Assembly: GCA_034440635.1 (NCBI GenBank)
Contig: JAOTON010001583.1
Location: 434,001-498,000 of the forward strand
Reading direction: 5' to 3'
DNA: 64,000 nt
Source of the DNA: Lepas anatifera
Lineage: Eukaryota > Arthropoda > Thecostraca > Lepadidae
Below the pieces are notes generated by a model, which saw nothing but the letters and a program-made list of their open reading frames with translations, made no database searches and had not been told where the DNA came from. Below are positions 36,191 through 48,096 of the stretch, in pieces. The position numbers and the translations under genes are program-made. Positions within the stretch are counted from its first letter, which is position 1. Every line of letters starts with the position of its first letter.

Positions 36191-38081
36191 CATAGGCATA
36201 GGAACCGGGGGTCAGGGGTACTGCCCCCTTTTTGAGGTGGGCCCCCGCAACGTATATGCAAATATCAGCAAGTACGCTGCCTGCAAGCCCCTGGGGAGGA
36301 GTGCTTTGTAGAAAAAAACCAAGGCACCTACTACCCGAGTGTTTCCAAATGAGTCCCGAGAACTGGTCCCAATCAAACTCCATCCCATATCAATCCCAAC
36401 ACAAAGCATGAATCGGATACGGACCCCGCATCAAATGCCGAGCAACAGTCGTCCCTGAGCCATTGAAAGGCGTGACGTCCTTCGATGCCAGGGTTATATG
36501 GTGTCGCCAACTCTTTCCCTGTTGGGAGGGGTTTCTTGGGAGTCAAATTGCTCCTTGCACAAGGAATCTGCCGTGCCTTAAACCCGGGTTGGTCGCGTGG
36601 AAAGCAAGGTTGCCAACCACTATATCACCACGCCCACACCTCCACAGCATCACAAAGCTGGCCATCAAGTACCTACATTGCACTTGCAGTCATGCTGGAG
36701 CTCTGCATTTTAGGCATCGAAATATAGCTAGACGTATTTATTGTGATCAGCCTTTACCTAAATCAATCTCTAATGATGGAAAGAAGGGATCCGTAACAGC
36801 CTAAATAAATGTTCCCATTTTTGTCATTAAATAAGCAAAATGTTGATTAGACATAGCGAAGTGAGGCTGTTTGGTATCAAAGCATTGTCTGTAGTTTTCT
36901 AAACAGTTTTTAATTTTGTAAATGTGGTAAAAGGGCCTAAACATCTGTAAATATAAGAAACGCACTCGGTTTTTTTTGCGTTTTACTATGATTTATTAGA
37001 TCATAATAGGTACAAATCAAAATCATAGGGCAAAATTTAATTCCTCAATTTTCCATACGTTGGGATCCTAGTGTGCATGCGTGCCTTATTGACACCAAAC
37101 GAGCTAACTATTTTTTTTATAATTATGGGCCCCCATGGACTGGGGGCCCCCTTGAGGTGGGCCCCCTCTAAGGTTGGCCCCCCACTTTTCAAAACGTTCC
37201 TACGCCCCTGCTCAGGTCAATGGTTTGACCTCCAGAGGTCAAATTAGGTCAAGATCGGCTATTTTCACTCAAATATGCAATGATTAAGTTAACTGGGCAT
37301 AACTCTTATGTCATTAGAGCTATTGAGGCCTGGTAAAGTACATTTGATAGCAAATTGCCAGTACTTTTTCCGCCATGTGGAACGTAAAGACCTCCCGCCA
37401 GTGGTTTGACCGCCAGAGGTCACCTCGTGACCTAATATGACCTGAGGTCACGAAAGGTCAAAAAGTGACCTTGCCGTATATCAAATGAAAGCCAGCGACA
37501 AGACAAACACGATGGTGTTTGTTTCACCGCTCTAGCTCAATTAGGTCAAAAGTTATTGTCAAAATACTGTTTTTGACCTCTGGTGACCTTGGATGACCTT
37601 GGCAAAGTCAAAGGGCAAATATGACCCCTGGGATCCGTGAAAGGGTGTCCAAAAACACTGTTCTGAGCAGTCTGAGTATTTGCAATCATTTTTGTGACTT
37701 TTATATCATGAAATAGCTTTTCCCCATGCTTTTCCAATGGGAGAGGTCGCCTCGTGACCTGACCTCAGGGCCCGAAATCGAAAAATCCCGGATATACACC
37801 TTGTAGACCCTGGAGGGGTCATGAAGTGTAGGAAGTTTCAAATCGATCGACTTTGAAATGTAGCTCGTACAGAGCTCTAAAGGTGAAGTGAGGTGACCTT
37901 GGTTGACCTCGTCTGGTGACCTGACCTTGGGTGACCCGGGGTAAAAAATTTCACGGATGATGGGAAAATGATGCAGTGAGAGGTAGAGCCCTCAACCGCG
38001 GTGCTGCGCCTCGTCGTTTTTCTGCTATCCCGGAAAAACCTTAGGGGGGCCATCGATGGCCCCCGGTGGGGCGAGGGTTAA

Positions 38082-39000
38082 GACATCAATGTTACAATTT
38101 TATCGCCCCATCTATTCACGACGGTCATAACAATGATAGAGAAATGTATTTCAGAAGTACCTGACTGCGGTTGCTCCGGCTCTCCGCTGTGGTAAATATA
38201 CTCAATCAGTCGGCGCTTCGCTAGGACAGTCGGCATCGGTTTGCGGGCGCAGGCCCACTTTGTTTGACACGCAGTGTAATAACGGCGTGGCAGGGCTGCG
38301 GGCGCCGCCGGCTACAAGCTGGCAGCTGGGTTGTGTCAGCCCCCCCTCCCCGAGACAGGGAGGGGAGGGCCCGCAGACGGCGCCGATGATGGCAGTTGAT
38401 AGTCGACGCCGACGCCGCCCCCACAGTGCTGACTGAGGCGGTCGTCGGCGGGTGTTCTTACTTCCGGGGGTTCCCAACACCGGCACGTGATCTCCACGTG
38501 GTGGTCAAACCAGACGTCTGAGGGGGAGCACAGATGGCTATGCAAACATTAAAGGGAATGCGGCACCTTGGTCGAATCCTGGAATTTAGTGCAATTAGGC
38601 GTACTTTTAGCCGAAAATAATGAAATCACTCATGGTTTCTCTAAAAATGTACAAAAAGCTCAATATTTTGATTTTTAAAATAATCCTCTAGAAAAAGAAA
38701 TAAATATCAGCCTGTGGATGATGTCACGATCTGGCAACCACTACCATACTTGAAACGCTTCAAGGGCTTCGATTGGCTGATGCTTATCGTGACGTCAGCA
38801 TATTTCGTCACACCAGCAGCTCACAATAATGGCTGCCCCGCGACGGGCTGATGAGGGGCTGGTGTCAAGTAGGTTTTAGCTTTTTTCTACGGAAATATCG
38901 AGTTCCAAGACAAATGAAATCTGGTGTACCGGGTTTTCCGACTTGCTTTACAACGTGGCTATCTCAGTTAAAATCACGTTATGAAGGTGCCACATTCCTT
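38082..39000. other. Spacer between two family 1 copies
   Basis: About 0.9 kb, GC-rich at 38.2-38.5 kb. No gene recognised. Confidence 0.5.
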
Positions 39001-39004
39001 TTAA

Positions 39005-40029
39005 CCCTCGCCCCACCGGAAGGGCCATCGATGGCCCCCTAAGGTTTTTCCGGGATAGCAGAAAAACGACGAGGCGCAGCACCGCGGTTGAGGGCTCTAC
39101 CTCTCACTGCATCATTTTCCCATCATCTCTGAAATTTTTTACCCCGGGTCACCCAAGGTCAGGTCACCAGACGAGGTCAACCAAGGTCACCTCACTTCAC
39201 CTTTAGAGCTCTGTAAGAGCTACATTTCAAAGTCGATCGATTTGAAACTTCCTACACTTCATGACCCTTCCAGGGTCTACAAGGTGTATATCCGGGATTT
39301 TTCGATTTCGTGCCCTGAGGTCAGGTCACGAGGCGACCTCTCCCATTGGAAAAGCATGGGGAAAAGCTATTTCATGATATAAAAGCCACAAAAATGATTG
39401 CAAATACTCAGACTGCTCAGAACAACGTTTTTGGACACCCTTTCACGCATCCCAGGGGTCATATTTACCCTTTGACATTCCCAAGGTCATCCAAGGTCAC
39501 CAGAGGTCAAAAACAGTATTTTGACAATAACTTTTGACCTAATTGAGCTAGAGCGGTGAAACAAACACCATCGTGTTTGTCTTGTCACTGGCTTTCATTT
39601 GATATACGGCAAGGCCACTTTTTGACCTTTCGTGACCTCAGGTCATATTAGGTCACGAGGTGACCTCTGGCGGTCAAACCACTGGCGGGAGGTCTTTACG
39701 TTCCACATAGCGGAAAAAGTACTGGCAATTTGCTATCAAATGTACTTTACCAGGCCTCAATAGCTCTAATGACATAAGAGTTATGCCCAGTTTGCTTAAT
39801 CATTGCATATTTGAGTGAAAATAGCCGATCTTGACCTAATTTGACCTCTGGAGGTCAAACCATTGACCTGAGCACTAAAACGTGCGAAGTAATTTCTTAC
39901 TGAATTCACGCGAGCTTTCTATTGCACTTTGCAGATTTGCGCTAACGCCCATATTTTCGGAGTTAGAGGGGGGCCATCGATGGCCCCCGGTGGGGCGAAG
40001 GTGGCGCCGGACCCCCGGTGGGGCGCGGG
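39005..40029 (-). mobile_element. TTAA-flanked miniature element, family 1, copy 3
   Basis: TTAA at 39001-39004 and 40030-40033. Same family in the opposite orientation: the doubled-motif end is on the right. Highly similar to copies 1, 2 and 5. Length 1025 bp. Confidence 0.88.
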
Positions 40030-40143
40030 TTAAGCGGTGGACAGTGTAGGGACGTGGACAGCGCAAAAACGCTAGTCAAAGTTTCATCAAACTCTGACAG
40101 TAGGATTTGAACAAAATGTCACTTATGCTTGCATCAGAAAATG

Positions 40144-40144
<1 letters not shown>

Positions 40145-40190
<46 letters not shown>
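40145..40190. repeat. (TA)n microsatellite
   Basis: Uninterrupted TA tract. Confidence 0.97.
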
Positions 40191-40193
<3 letters not shown>

Positions 40194-40274
40194 AGGCATC
40201 TGTATGATACCTTACTACCACCTATACTCCTGTAAGAAGGGACTCCTGAATGATTAAATTACGCAATGGCGAAA

Positions 40275-40345
40275 GAACTCGCTGGAATTTGAACACGGGT
40301 CACCCGTGAAGAAAGTGAATACTGACCATCTCACCACTGTACTCT
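40275..40345 (-). repeat. tRNA-like (SINE or tRNA pseudogene) fragment
   Basis: On the minus strand an A-box-like TGGTGAGATGGTC (about 40338-40323) is followed, about 30 bp on, by a B-box-like GTTCAAATTCC (40293-40283) within a short stem CGGGT/ACCCG. The anticodon-loop region resembles tRNA-Glu (TTC). A complete acceptor stem is not evident. Confidence 0.5.
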
Positions 40346-40558
40346 TCCCCAAATATTTACCTCTGGCGAGCCTCAGGCACTGGCGAGGCAGTTCCTGAAA
40401 GGTTTGTCACAGCAAGGCTGCAGAAACAATAGGTGCACCTTTCTAAACACGACGAAAGAACAATGATAGCATAAATACATGGTGTTTTCACCCTTTTAGT
40501 CTACGATAGATCTAAGTGGCAGTTTTAAAGCGAAGTTTGCGGACTTTCCCGGCCCGTG

Positions 40559-43164
40559 GCGGACGGTTTCGTGCTTTCCGAGCCGATGGTCTTCTCCCTC
40601 CCGAGCGGGTGGTCTCCTGCTTACTGCGCCGGCGGTCTCCTGCTTCCCGAGCCGGCATCTCCTGCTTTCCGATCCGGCGGTCTCCTGCTTCCCGAGCCGG
40701 CGGTCTCCTGCTTCCCGAGCCGGCGGTCTCTTGCTTCCCGAGCCGGCGGTCTCCTGCTTCCCGAGTCGGCGGTCTCCTGCTTCCCGAGCCGGCATCTCCT
40801 GCTTTCCGATCCGGCGGTCTCCTGTTTCTCGATCCGGCGGTCTCTTGCTATCCGAGCCGGCCCTATCGTGCTTCCCGAGCTGGTGGTCTCCTGCTTCCCG
40901 AGCCGGCGGTCTCCTGCTTCCCGATCCGACGGTCTCCTGCTTCCCGAGCCGGCGGTCTCTTGCTTCCCGAGCCGGCGGTCTCCTGCTTCCCGAGCCGGCG
41001 GTCTCTTGCTTCCCGAGGCGGCGGTCTCCTGCTTCCCGAGTCGGCGGTCTCCTGCTTCCCGAGCCGGCGGTCTCTTGCTTCCCGAGCCGGCGGTCTCCTG
41101 CTTCCCGAGCCGGCGGTCTCTTGCTTCCCGAGCCGGCGGTCTCTTGCTTCCCGAGCTGGCGGTCTCTTGCTTCCCGAGCCGGCGGTCTCCTGCTTCCCGA
41201 GCCGGTGGTCTCTTGCTTCCCGAGCCGGCGGTCTCCTGCTTCCCGAGCCGGTGGTCTCTTGCTTCCCGAGCCGGCGGTCTCTTGCTTCCCGAGCCGGTGG
41301 TCTCCTGCTTCCCGAGCCGGCGGTCTCCTGCTTCCCGAGCCGGCGGTCTCTTGCTTCCCGAGCCGGCGGTCTCTTGCTTCCCGAGCCGGCGGTCTCTTGC
41401 TTCCCGAGCCGGCGGTCTCTTGCTTCCCGAGCCGGCGGTCTCCTGCATCCCGAGCTGGTGGTATCTTGCTTCCCGAGCCGGTGGTCTCCTGCTTCCCGAG
41501 CCGGTGGTCTCCTGCTTCCCGAGCTGGTGGTACCTTGCTTCCCGAGCCGGCGGTCTCCTGCATCCCGAGCTGGTGGTATCTTGCTTCCCGAGCCGGCGGT
41601 CTCCTGCATCCCGAGCTGGTGGTATCTTGCTTCCCGAGCCGGTGGTCTCCTGCTTCCCGAGCCGGCGGTCTCCTGCTTCCCGAGCCGGTGGTCTCCTGCT
41701 TCCCGAGCCGGCGGTCTCTTGCTTCCCGAGCCGGCGGTCTCTTGCTTCCCGAGCTGGTGGTACCTTGCTTCCCGAGCCGGCGGTCTCCTGCATCCCGAGC
41801 TGGTGGTATCTTGCTTCCCGAGTCGGCGGTCTCCTGCATGCCGAGCTGGTGGTATCTTGCTTCCCGAGTCGGCGGTCTCCTGCTTTCCGATCCGGCGGTC
41901 TCCTGCTTCCCGAGCCGGCCATATCGTGTTCCCCGTGCCGGCGGCCTCCTGCATCCCGAGCGGGCGGTACCCTGCTTCCCGATCCGGCGGTCTCCTGTTT
42001 CTCGATCCGGCGGTCTCCTGCTTCCCGATCCGGCGGTCTCCTGCTTCCCGAGCCGGCGGTCTCTTGCTTCCCGAGGCGGCGGTCTCCTGCTTCCCGAGTC
42101 GGCGGTCTCCTGCTTCCCGAGCCGGCGGTCTCTTGCTTCCCGAGCCGGCGGTCTCCTGCTTCCCGAGCCGGCGGTCTCTTGCTTCCCGAGCCGGCGGTCT
42201 CTTGCTTCCCGAGCTGGCGGTCTCTTGCTTCCCGAGCCGGCGGTCTCCTGCTTCCCGAGCCGGTGGTCTCTTGCTTCCCGAGCCGGCGGTCTCCTGCTTC
42301 CCGAGCCGGTGGTCTCTTGCTTCCCGAGCCGGCGGTCTCTTGCTTCCCGAGCCGGTGGTCTCCTGCTTCCCGAGCCGGCGGTCTCCTGCTTCCCGAGCCG
42401 GCGGTCTCTTGCTTCCCGAGCCGGCGGTCTCTTGCTTCCCGAGCCGGCGGTCTCTTGCTTCCCGAGCCGGCGGTCTCTTGCTTCCCGAGCCGGCGGTCTC
42501 CTGCATCCCGAGCTGGTGGTATCTTGCTTCCCGAGCCGGTGGTCTCCTGCTTCCCGAGCCGGTGGTCTCCTGCTTCCCGAGCTGGTGGTACCTTGCTTCC
42601 CGAGCCGGCGGTCTCCTGCATCCCGAGCTGGTGGTATCTTGCTTCCCGAGCCGGCGGTCTCCTGCATCCCGAGCTGGTGGTATCTTGCTTCCCGAGCCGG
42701 TGGTCTCCTGCTTCCCGAGCCGGCGGTCTCCTGCTTCCCGAGCCGGTGGTCTCCTGCTTCCCGAGCCGGCGGTCTCTTGCTTCCCGAGCCGGCGGTCTCT
42801 TGCTTCCCGAGCTGGTGGTACCTTGCTTCCCGAGCCGGCGGTCTCCTGCATCCCGAGCTGGTGGTATCTTGCTTCCCGAGTCGGCGGTCTCCTGCATCCC
42901 GAGCTGGTGGTATCTTGCTTCCCGAGTCGGCGGTCTCCTGCTTTCCGATCCGGCGGTCTCCTGCTTCCCGAGCCGGCCATATCGTGTTCCCCGTGCCGGC
43001 GGCCTCCTGCATCCCGAGCGGGCGGTACCCTGCTTCCCGATCCGGCGGTCTCCTGTTTCTCGATCCGGCGGTCTCTTGCTTCCCGAGCCGGTGGTCTCCT
43101 GCTTCCCGAGCCGGCGGTCTCCTGTTCCCCGAGCCGGCGGCCTCCTGTTCCCCGTGCCGGCGCG
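40559..43164. repeat. 23-bp minisatellite array, about 113 units
   Basis: The consensus unit is GGTCTCCTGCTTCCCGAGCC plus GGC. Variants include TTGC for CTGC, GGTGG for GGCGG, CATCCC for CTTCCC and GATCC for GAGCC. A 46-unit block (1058 bp) is duplicated: landmarks CCGAGGCGG (41013 and 42071) and ATATCGTGTTCC (41921 and 42979) are exactly 1058 bp apart. Because 23 is not a multiple of 3 and the unit lacks stops, several frames on both strands stay open for 750-930 codons. Confidence 0.97.
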
Positions 43165-43179
43165 GCCGCGGACTCGGCC

Positions 43180-46100
43180 CAGCCGCCGGCAGCACGGCTG
43201 AGTGCGATGAAAGCTGGAGGCACCGGCCGTGCTGCCACACCACCAAATAAATGGTGTCAGGTGACTAATGCCTCCCCCATCTCAGCGGCCATGCACCCAG
43301 CACCATAAATCCTCCAGTTCTGAGCCGAGCGGCGTCCCAACAGCAATTAAATCTCCGTAATGTGTGGCATTTCTATTGTAATACGTCGTGCGTCCTTGGC
43401 AAAATCTTCTGCTCTTCACGGATGAGATTTTACATGATCATTTTTCATACCGCTTTCTGTTATAATAGCGTAAGCTAAAGGCTTCTAGTTACAGCGAGAT
43501 AGCTGTGTGCCTGTGCAGGGAAATAGACCAGGCAGGGAAATAGATAGGCATATTGATGTCAGAAATTCCAACCTATTCCTACTCTGTTATAATGCAGCTT
43601 TTTGTACGTTGCGGATATCCATAAGCCTGGATCAACGTACGGCTGGGGGAAATTCCTTTTCATAGGATAATATTCCCATTAAATCACATTTTATTTGGTA
43701 ATGTTAAGCTTCGTAGCGGGCAAGTTTGTTTCAGATTTCCGGGAGCCACCACGACAGTTCGCCACATAGAGTAACGGGCTGAAATGAATCGACAAACGGG
43801 CCGGCCATTTACACAGCGGCGGCCCAATTTGCCACGCCGTGGGATTTCTGGCGGGTGTCTGAGGAAGTCGTCCGTCAACGCGGCGTTGGCAAATTGCCGT
43901 GTCTCGGCGTCGTCACCTCACAGCCACCTGCACCCTCTCCCCTCCCCCTCCCACAGCCGCCCTCTCTCTCACTCTCTCACTGTCGCAGATCGTTCGCGTC
44001 GACACACAGCGGCTCAGTTTACCGCGAGGGAGGTGTGTGGGCGGGGGTCAGGGTCACACGACACCCGCAGGGGGTCGGAGGTGACTCCCCTACAGGGCTG
44101 GCACGCCTCCATCATCGCCTACAACATGGTGAGGAAGGGGGAGGGGTGGACTCCACGAGACCGGCCCCTCTCAACGGCAACGATTTCAACCAAGGTGGCC
44201 TTTGCTCTGTATTTATGCTGAGGTCGCAGTTGAAAAATATTGTCATTGTAGGTTTTCTCAGCTCTTTTCCACTATTTTCGGTCATTTAAATCAAGTTCAG
44301 GCTCAAATCAGATACTTAAACTCGTTTCCCATGAAATATGTCACTGGAGTGAAGCTACAGTTTGGTCGGAGCAAGTTTGTTTGTCAGCAGCCTCGCGGCA
44401 ATATTGGTCACATCGAAACGGAACGCGAAACAAGCTGAATGAAACCGTAACTTCAGCACCTTTATATTCACATGAATATCTTCCTTCTGAAACCTCCCGT
44501 CAATATTTGCGTTATCTTTGATACCTCTCATGGCTCTGAACCCAAGCTGAAGTGCCGAATAGTAGTGAAGTCTCTGCGATGGACCCGGCTGAGAAGATGA
44601 ACAGGTCAACAAAGACTGTATGTGCGGGTTCAGCCACCTCGAGGATCGCGGTGCACTATTTGTTTGCACAGCCATGATCCGTAAAAATAAACAGAACACC
44701 TTCGCACCTTGTGCTGCGCCCATTGGGTAAACACAGCGGTCAATGTGGCGAAGTTTCCCGGAGCCAGACAGGTTTCAAGAGGAGCATGAGAGGAAAGGGC
44801 TTGAGCTGGCGGGGAGAAACACACTTACGATGAGTTTTGACTGATTTAATGTGAAAGGAAATAGTCGAGGGGTAGTGCTAGGTGGTAAGATTGTTTTATT
44901 TCGACATATATTTGCTATCTCCCAGGGCCTCTATTACTGATGACCTCACAAATGTAAGTCATATATCGGTGTGCAGGCGACTCGGCCGGATCACGTGTGT
45001 GCCGCACGAGCGCCTCCACCTGATCACGGGCTCGGACCCCGGCACGAAAGAAGCTTTGGCGATTGCCCTGGCTCATACCCGCAGACTGCTGCCTTCCATG
45101 GGCCGCACGCGCGCACGCAATTCCATGCAAGTCCCACCGTGGAAGCTGAGCCGCAGCAGGCGGCAGCAGGACCCAGGGGAGTTTTCCAGTGAAATCAGCG
45201 AGCTTCGGGTGGGCACATATAGCGCGTTTGTTTTGCCATATTAACACACAACGGGAATTTGCAGAACTGCAGGCTCGGAGATAAATCAAAAGTCACGATA
45301 TTGGTGAACAGTGGGAATGGAATATGGAATATATCTATGTTTTATTATAAAGGTGGAGGACCAGCAGAGACACTTGACAAGGCGGCGCGCTGCACACCTT
45401 GTCTGCCCTCAAAGATTATTCTGTTTTACCTGCCAGTTTCACAATTTTCCTTGTTATATCCTACACTTTGGGAAAGGGCAAACATCCACTTACTACCTTT
45501 GCAGGCACCAGGTTCCCATCACCCTCCCCAGGCCCCCTCCCGCGATGATCCGTCGGCAGCCACTGGCCATGTGCGGCGGGTACACGCCCCTGCTGCTTCA
45601 GCAGGACTTCGGGTGCTGCCCGTGCTGCTGATTGCTTCCGTGCCGTCACACCGTGACCGTCACGCCGTGTCGTCACGCTGTCCGGCCGGGAATCTCGCGT
45701 GGGGCGGCTCCGTGACGCTGGCGCGTGACGCTCGGGTAGCGATCAGATTCCGCTGGAGCGATACCGTCCTAGCAGAGTTGTGGCCTGCGACCCAGATGGC
45801 TATCGGAGGATCTGAGACGCCGACCACGCAGTCGCGCCGCCTGGCAGTCGCAGACGACGCGACGACGACGCGGCCGGGAGAGGATCCCGATCCGAGAAAC
45901 GTGAGTTCCGACTCAGGAGTTCAAACGGACACTCAGTCTGAATACCAAACAGGGAGTTTTTGTTTAAAACCTGGGAATCACGCAAGATTTTAAATGCTGA
46001 AGAAGCAAGTTAGGATGTCAGAATGTACAACATTATGTTCTGCATGCTTATTTGAACACAGTCTTGATTATCACTTAATGAAATAGTAATATTTGCTCTC

Positions 46101-46200
46101 CAAAATAACGTTATAACATAATGAAAACCCAGCCTCTAGCAATGAAATAAGTAGTGTCATTGGACCTCTAAAAAAATTTTGACATAAAATCTGCACCGTT
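43180..46200. other. Intergenic, no gene recognised with confidence
   Basis: GC-rich patches at 43.9-44.2 kb, 45.0-45.2 kb and 45.5-45.9 kb. An acceptor-like CTTTGCAG at 45497-45504 precedes a 40-codon frame ending DFGCCPCC and a stop (45631), which might be a terminal exon on the plus strand, but I cannot support a gene. Confidence 0.35.
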
Positions 46201-46208
46201 TACACAAA

Positions 46209-46400
46209 CAGGGGCGTAGCCAGGATTTCGCTCAAAGGGGGGTGGCGCCCCGAAAAGGGTCCTTGCGAAGCACCGAAAGGGGCCTGATGGGTAAAAGGAG
46301 CCCTGCTTGTTGCAGAATCGTGTCCTCAGAGGGGCCGTTCGGGCCCTCAGGGAGGGGGAAGCGGCTGTCCCTGCCGCCCTCCCTCTTGGTTATGCCCCTG
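46209..46400. mobile_element. 192-bp hAT-type miniature element C
   Basis: Perfect 8-bp target duplication TACACAAA (46201-46208 and 46401-46408). The left end is CAGGGGCGTAGCCAGG and the right end ATGCCCCTG. Too short to code for anything; a non-autonomous deletion derivative. Confidence 0.9.
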
Positions 46401-46408
46401 TACACAAA

Positions 46409-47070
46409 TAGCTTCCTTGCTTCAGGACCACCCTGTGTGACCCAAGGCCGTGATGTCATCTCCGGTCTGCCCTGTTCCCTCACTTCACGCTTCGTCACCG
46501 AGCACAGAGCTGCCAGTGTTGGCATTAGCATGCACCCGTGACCATTGTGGCCTTACTCCCACATAAAACACGGAGCGGCCGGCGGCGGTCCCGGCGGCGC
46601 GCTTACTTTCATTGTGACCACGGCGCCGACATCGCCTCGCCACATTACCACCGAGAGCCAGCCGCTCCAGTCAGCGCATTAGCATGTGGACGCTCATTGT
46701 CTAGCCGGGCCGCTTCACACAGCCGGAGTGGCCCTATTCATTACCCTCCCACAAGGACGCGGCGCCAGGTCCGCTCCAATTATCGCGGCGGCGGCGACGT
46801 GCCGCTTTGGTCCCTCCCGCGCGAAAGTTAGCTGACCAACGGACACCGAGGCGCGGTTCGACGCTTGGAATGCCAGCTCTGCATTCTGTTTGCTGACTCG
46901 GAATGCTGGGGTGTCAGTAGGACCGGCGCAATGTTTGCTTCACTGCATTCATGACAATTCTTCACGTGTGCTTGGGTACGCAGGCTGCATGCCTTCTCTG
47001 AAGATGACGGGCGTTCTCAGGTATTTTCCGAAATAGAGCATACCCGTATAACGATACAGTGACGCGACGG
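46409..47070. other. Intergenic, GC-rich, no gene recognised
   Basis: CpG-rich around 46.5-46.85 kb. No supported exon. Confidence 0.5.
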
Positions 47071-47074
47071 TTAA

Positions 47075-48092
47075 CCCTCGCCCCACCGGGGGCCATCGAT
47101 GGCCCCTCTAAGGTTTTTCGAGATAGCAGAAAAAACGACGAAACGCAGCACCGCGGTTGAGGGCTCTATCTCTCACCTCATCATTTTTCCACTATCCTGA
47201 AAATGTTTCCCGGGTCACCCAAGGTCAGGTCACCAGGCGAGGTCAACCAAGGTCACCTCACTTCAACTTTAAAGCTCTATAAGAGCTACATTTCTTAGTC
47301 GATCAATTTGAAACTTGCTACACTTCTTGACCCTTCCAAGGTCTACTAGGTGTATATCCGGGATTTTTCGATTTCTTGACCTGAGGTCAGGTCACGAGGC
47401 GACCTCTCCCATTAGAAAGCATGGGAAAAAGCTGTCTTATGATCTAAAAGCCACAAAAATGATTGCAGATACTCAGACTGCTCAGAACAGCATTTTTGGA
47501 CACCCTTTCACCGATCCCAGGGGTCATATTTGCCTTTTGTTTTTTCCAAGGTCATCCAAGGTCACCAGGGGTCAAAAATAGTATTTTGACAATAACTTTT
47601 GACCTAATTAAGCTAGATCGCTGAAACGAACACCATCGTGTTTGTCTTGTCACTGGCTTTTATTTAATATACGGCAAGGTCACTTTCAGACCTTCAGTGA
47701 ACTCAGATCATATTAGGTCACGAGGTGACTTCTGGAGGTCAAACCACTGGCGGGAGGTCTTTACGTTCCACATAGGGGAAAAATGTCTGGCAATTTTCTA
47801 TCAAATTTAATTTACCAGGTCTCAATAGATCTAATGGCATAGTAGTTATGCCCAGTTTTCTTAAGCATTGCATATTTGAGTGAAAATAGCCTATCGTGAC
47901 CTTTCTTGACCTCTGGAGGTCAAACCATTGACCTGAGCGCTTAAACATGTGAATTAATTTATTACTGAATTCACGCGAGCTTTCTAATGCACTTTGCAGA
48001 TTTGCGCTAACCCCAATATTTTCGGAGTTAGAGGGGGCCATCGATGGCCCCCGGTGGGGCGAAGGTGGCGTCGGACTCCGCTGGGGCGCGGG
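47075..48092 (-). mobile_element. TTAA-flanked miniature element, family 1, copy 4 (diverged)
   Basis: TTAA at 47071-47074; the right target copy has mutated to CTAA (48093-48096). It shows more substitutions than the other four copies, for example in the AGGTCA-type hexamers and the ends, so it is probably the oldest in the window. Length 1018 bp. Confidence 0.85.
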
Positions 48093-48096
48093 CTAA

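Larger units (their letters stand above)
31678..37210. mobile_element. hAT-type element A inserted in family 1 copy 2
   Basis: 8-bp target duplication CTCAGGTC (31670-31677 and 37211-37218). Ends are CATAGGCGTAGGAAC and GTTCCTACGCCCCTG, inverted with two mismatches and beginning CA / ending TG as in hAT elements. The interior is mostly degenerate repeats on the theme GAGCT-GGTCT-GGGGCCC. A second start-like segment occurs at 36191, suggesting an internal duplication. No transposase recognised. Confidence 0.85.
31512..38077 (+). mobile_element. TTAA-flanked element, family 1, copy 2, split by a nested hAT insertion
   Basis: TTAA at 31508-31511 and 38078-38081. The left 166 bp (31512-31677) and right 867 bp (37211-38077) rejoin into a normal ~1.03-kb copy once the insertion and one target duplication are removed. 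Interior AGGTCA-type hexamers are conserved with the other copies. Confidence 0.88.

Noticed and set aside
40559..43164. CRISPR-like regular repeat
   Set aside because: Units are contiguous with no unique spacers, in a eukaryotic context.
40496..43308. Open frames of 750-930 codons on both strands
   Set aside because: They exist only because the stop-free 23-bp minisatellite rotates through all frames; the predicted proteins are 23-residue periodic and occur in several overlapping frames on both strands.
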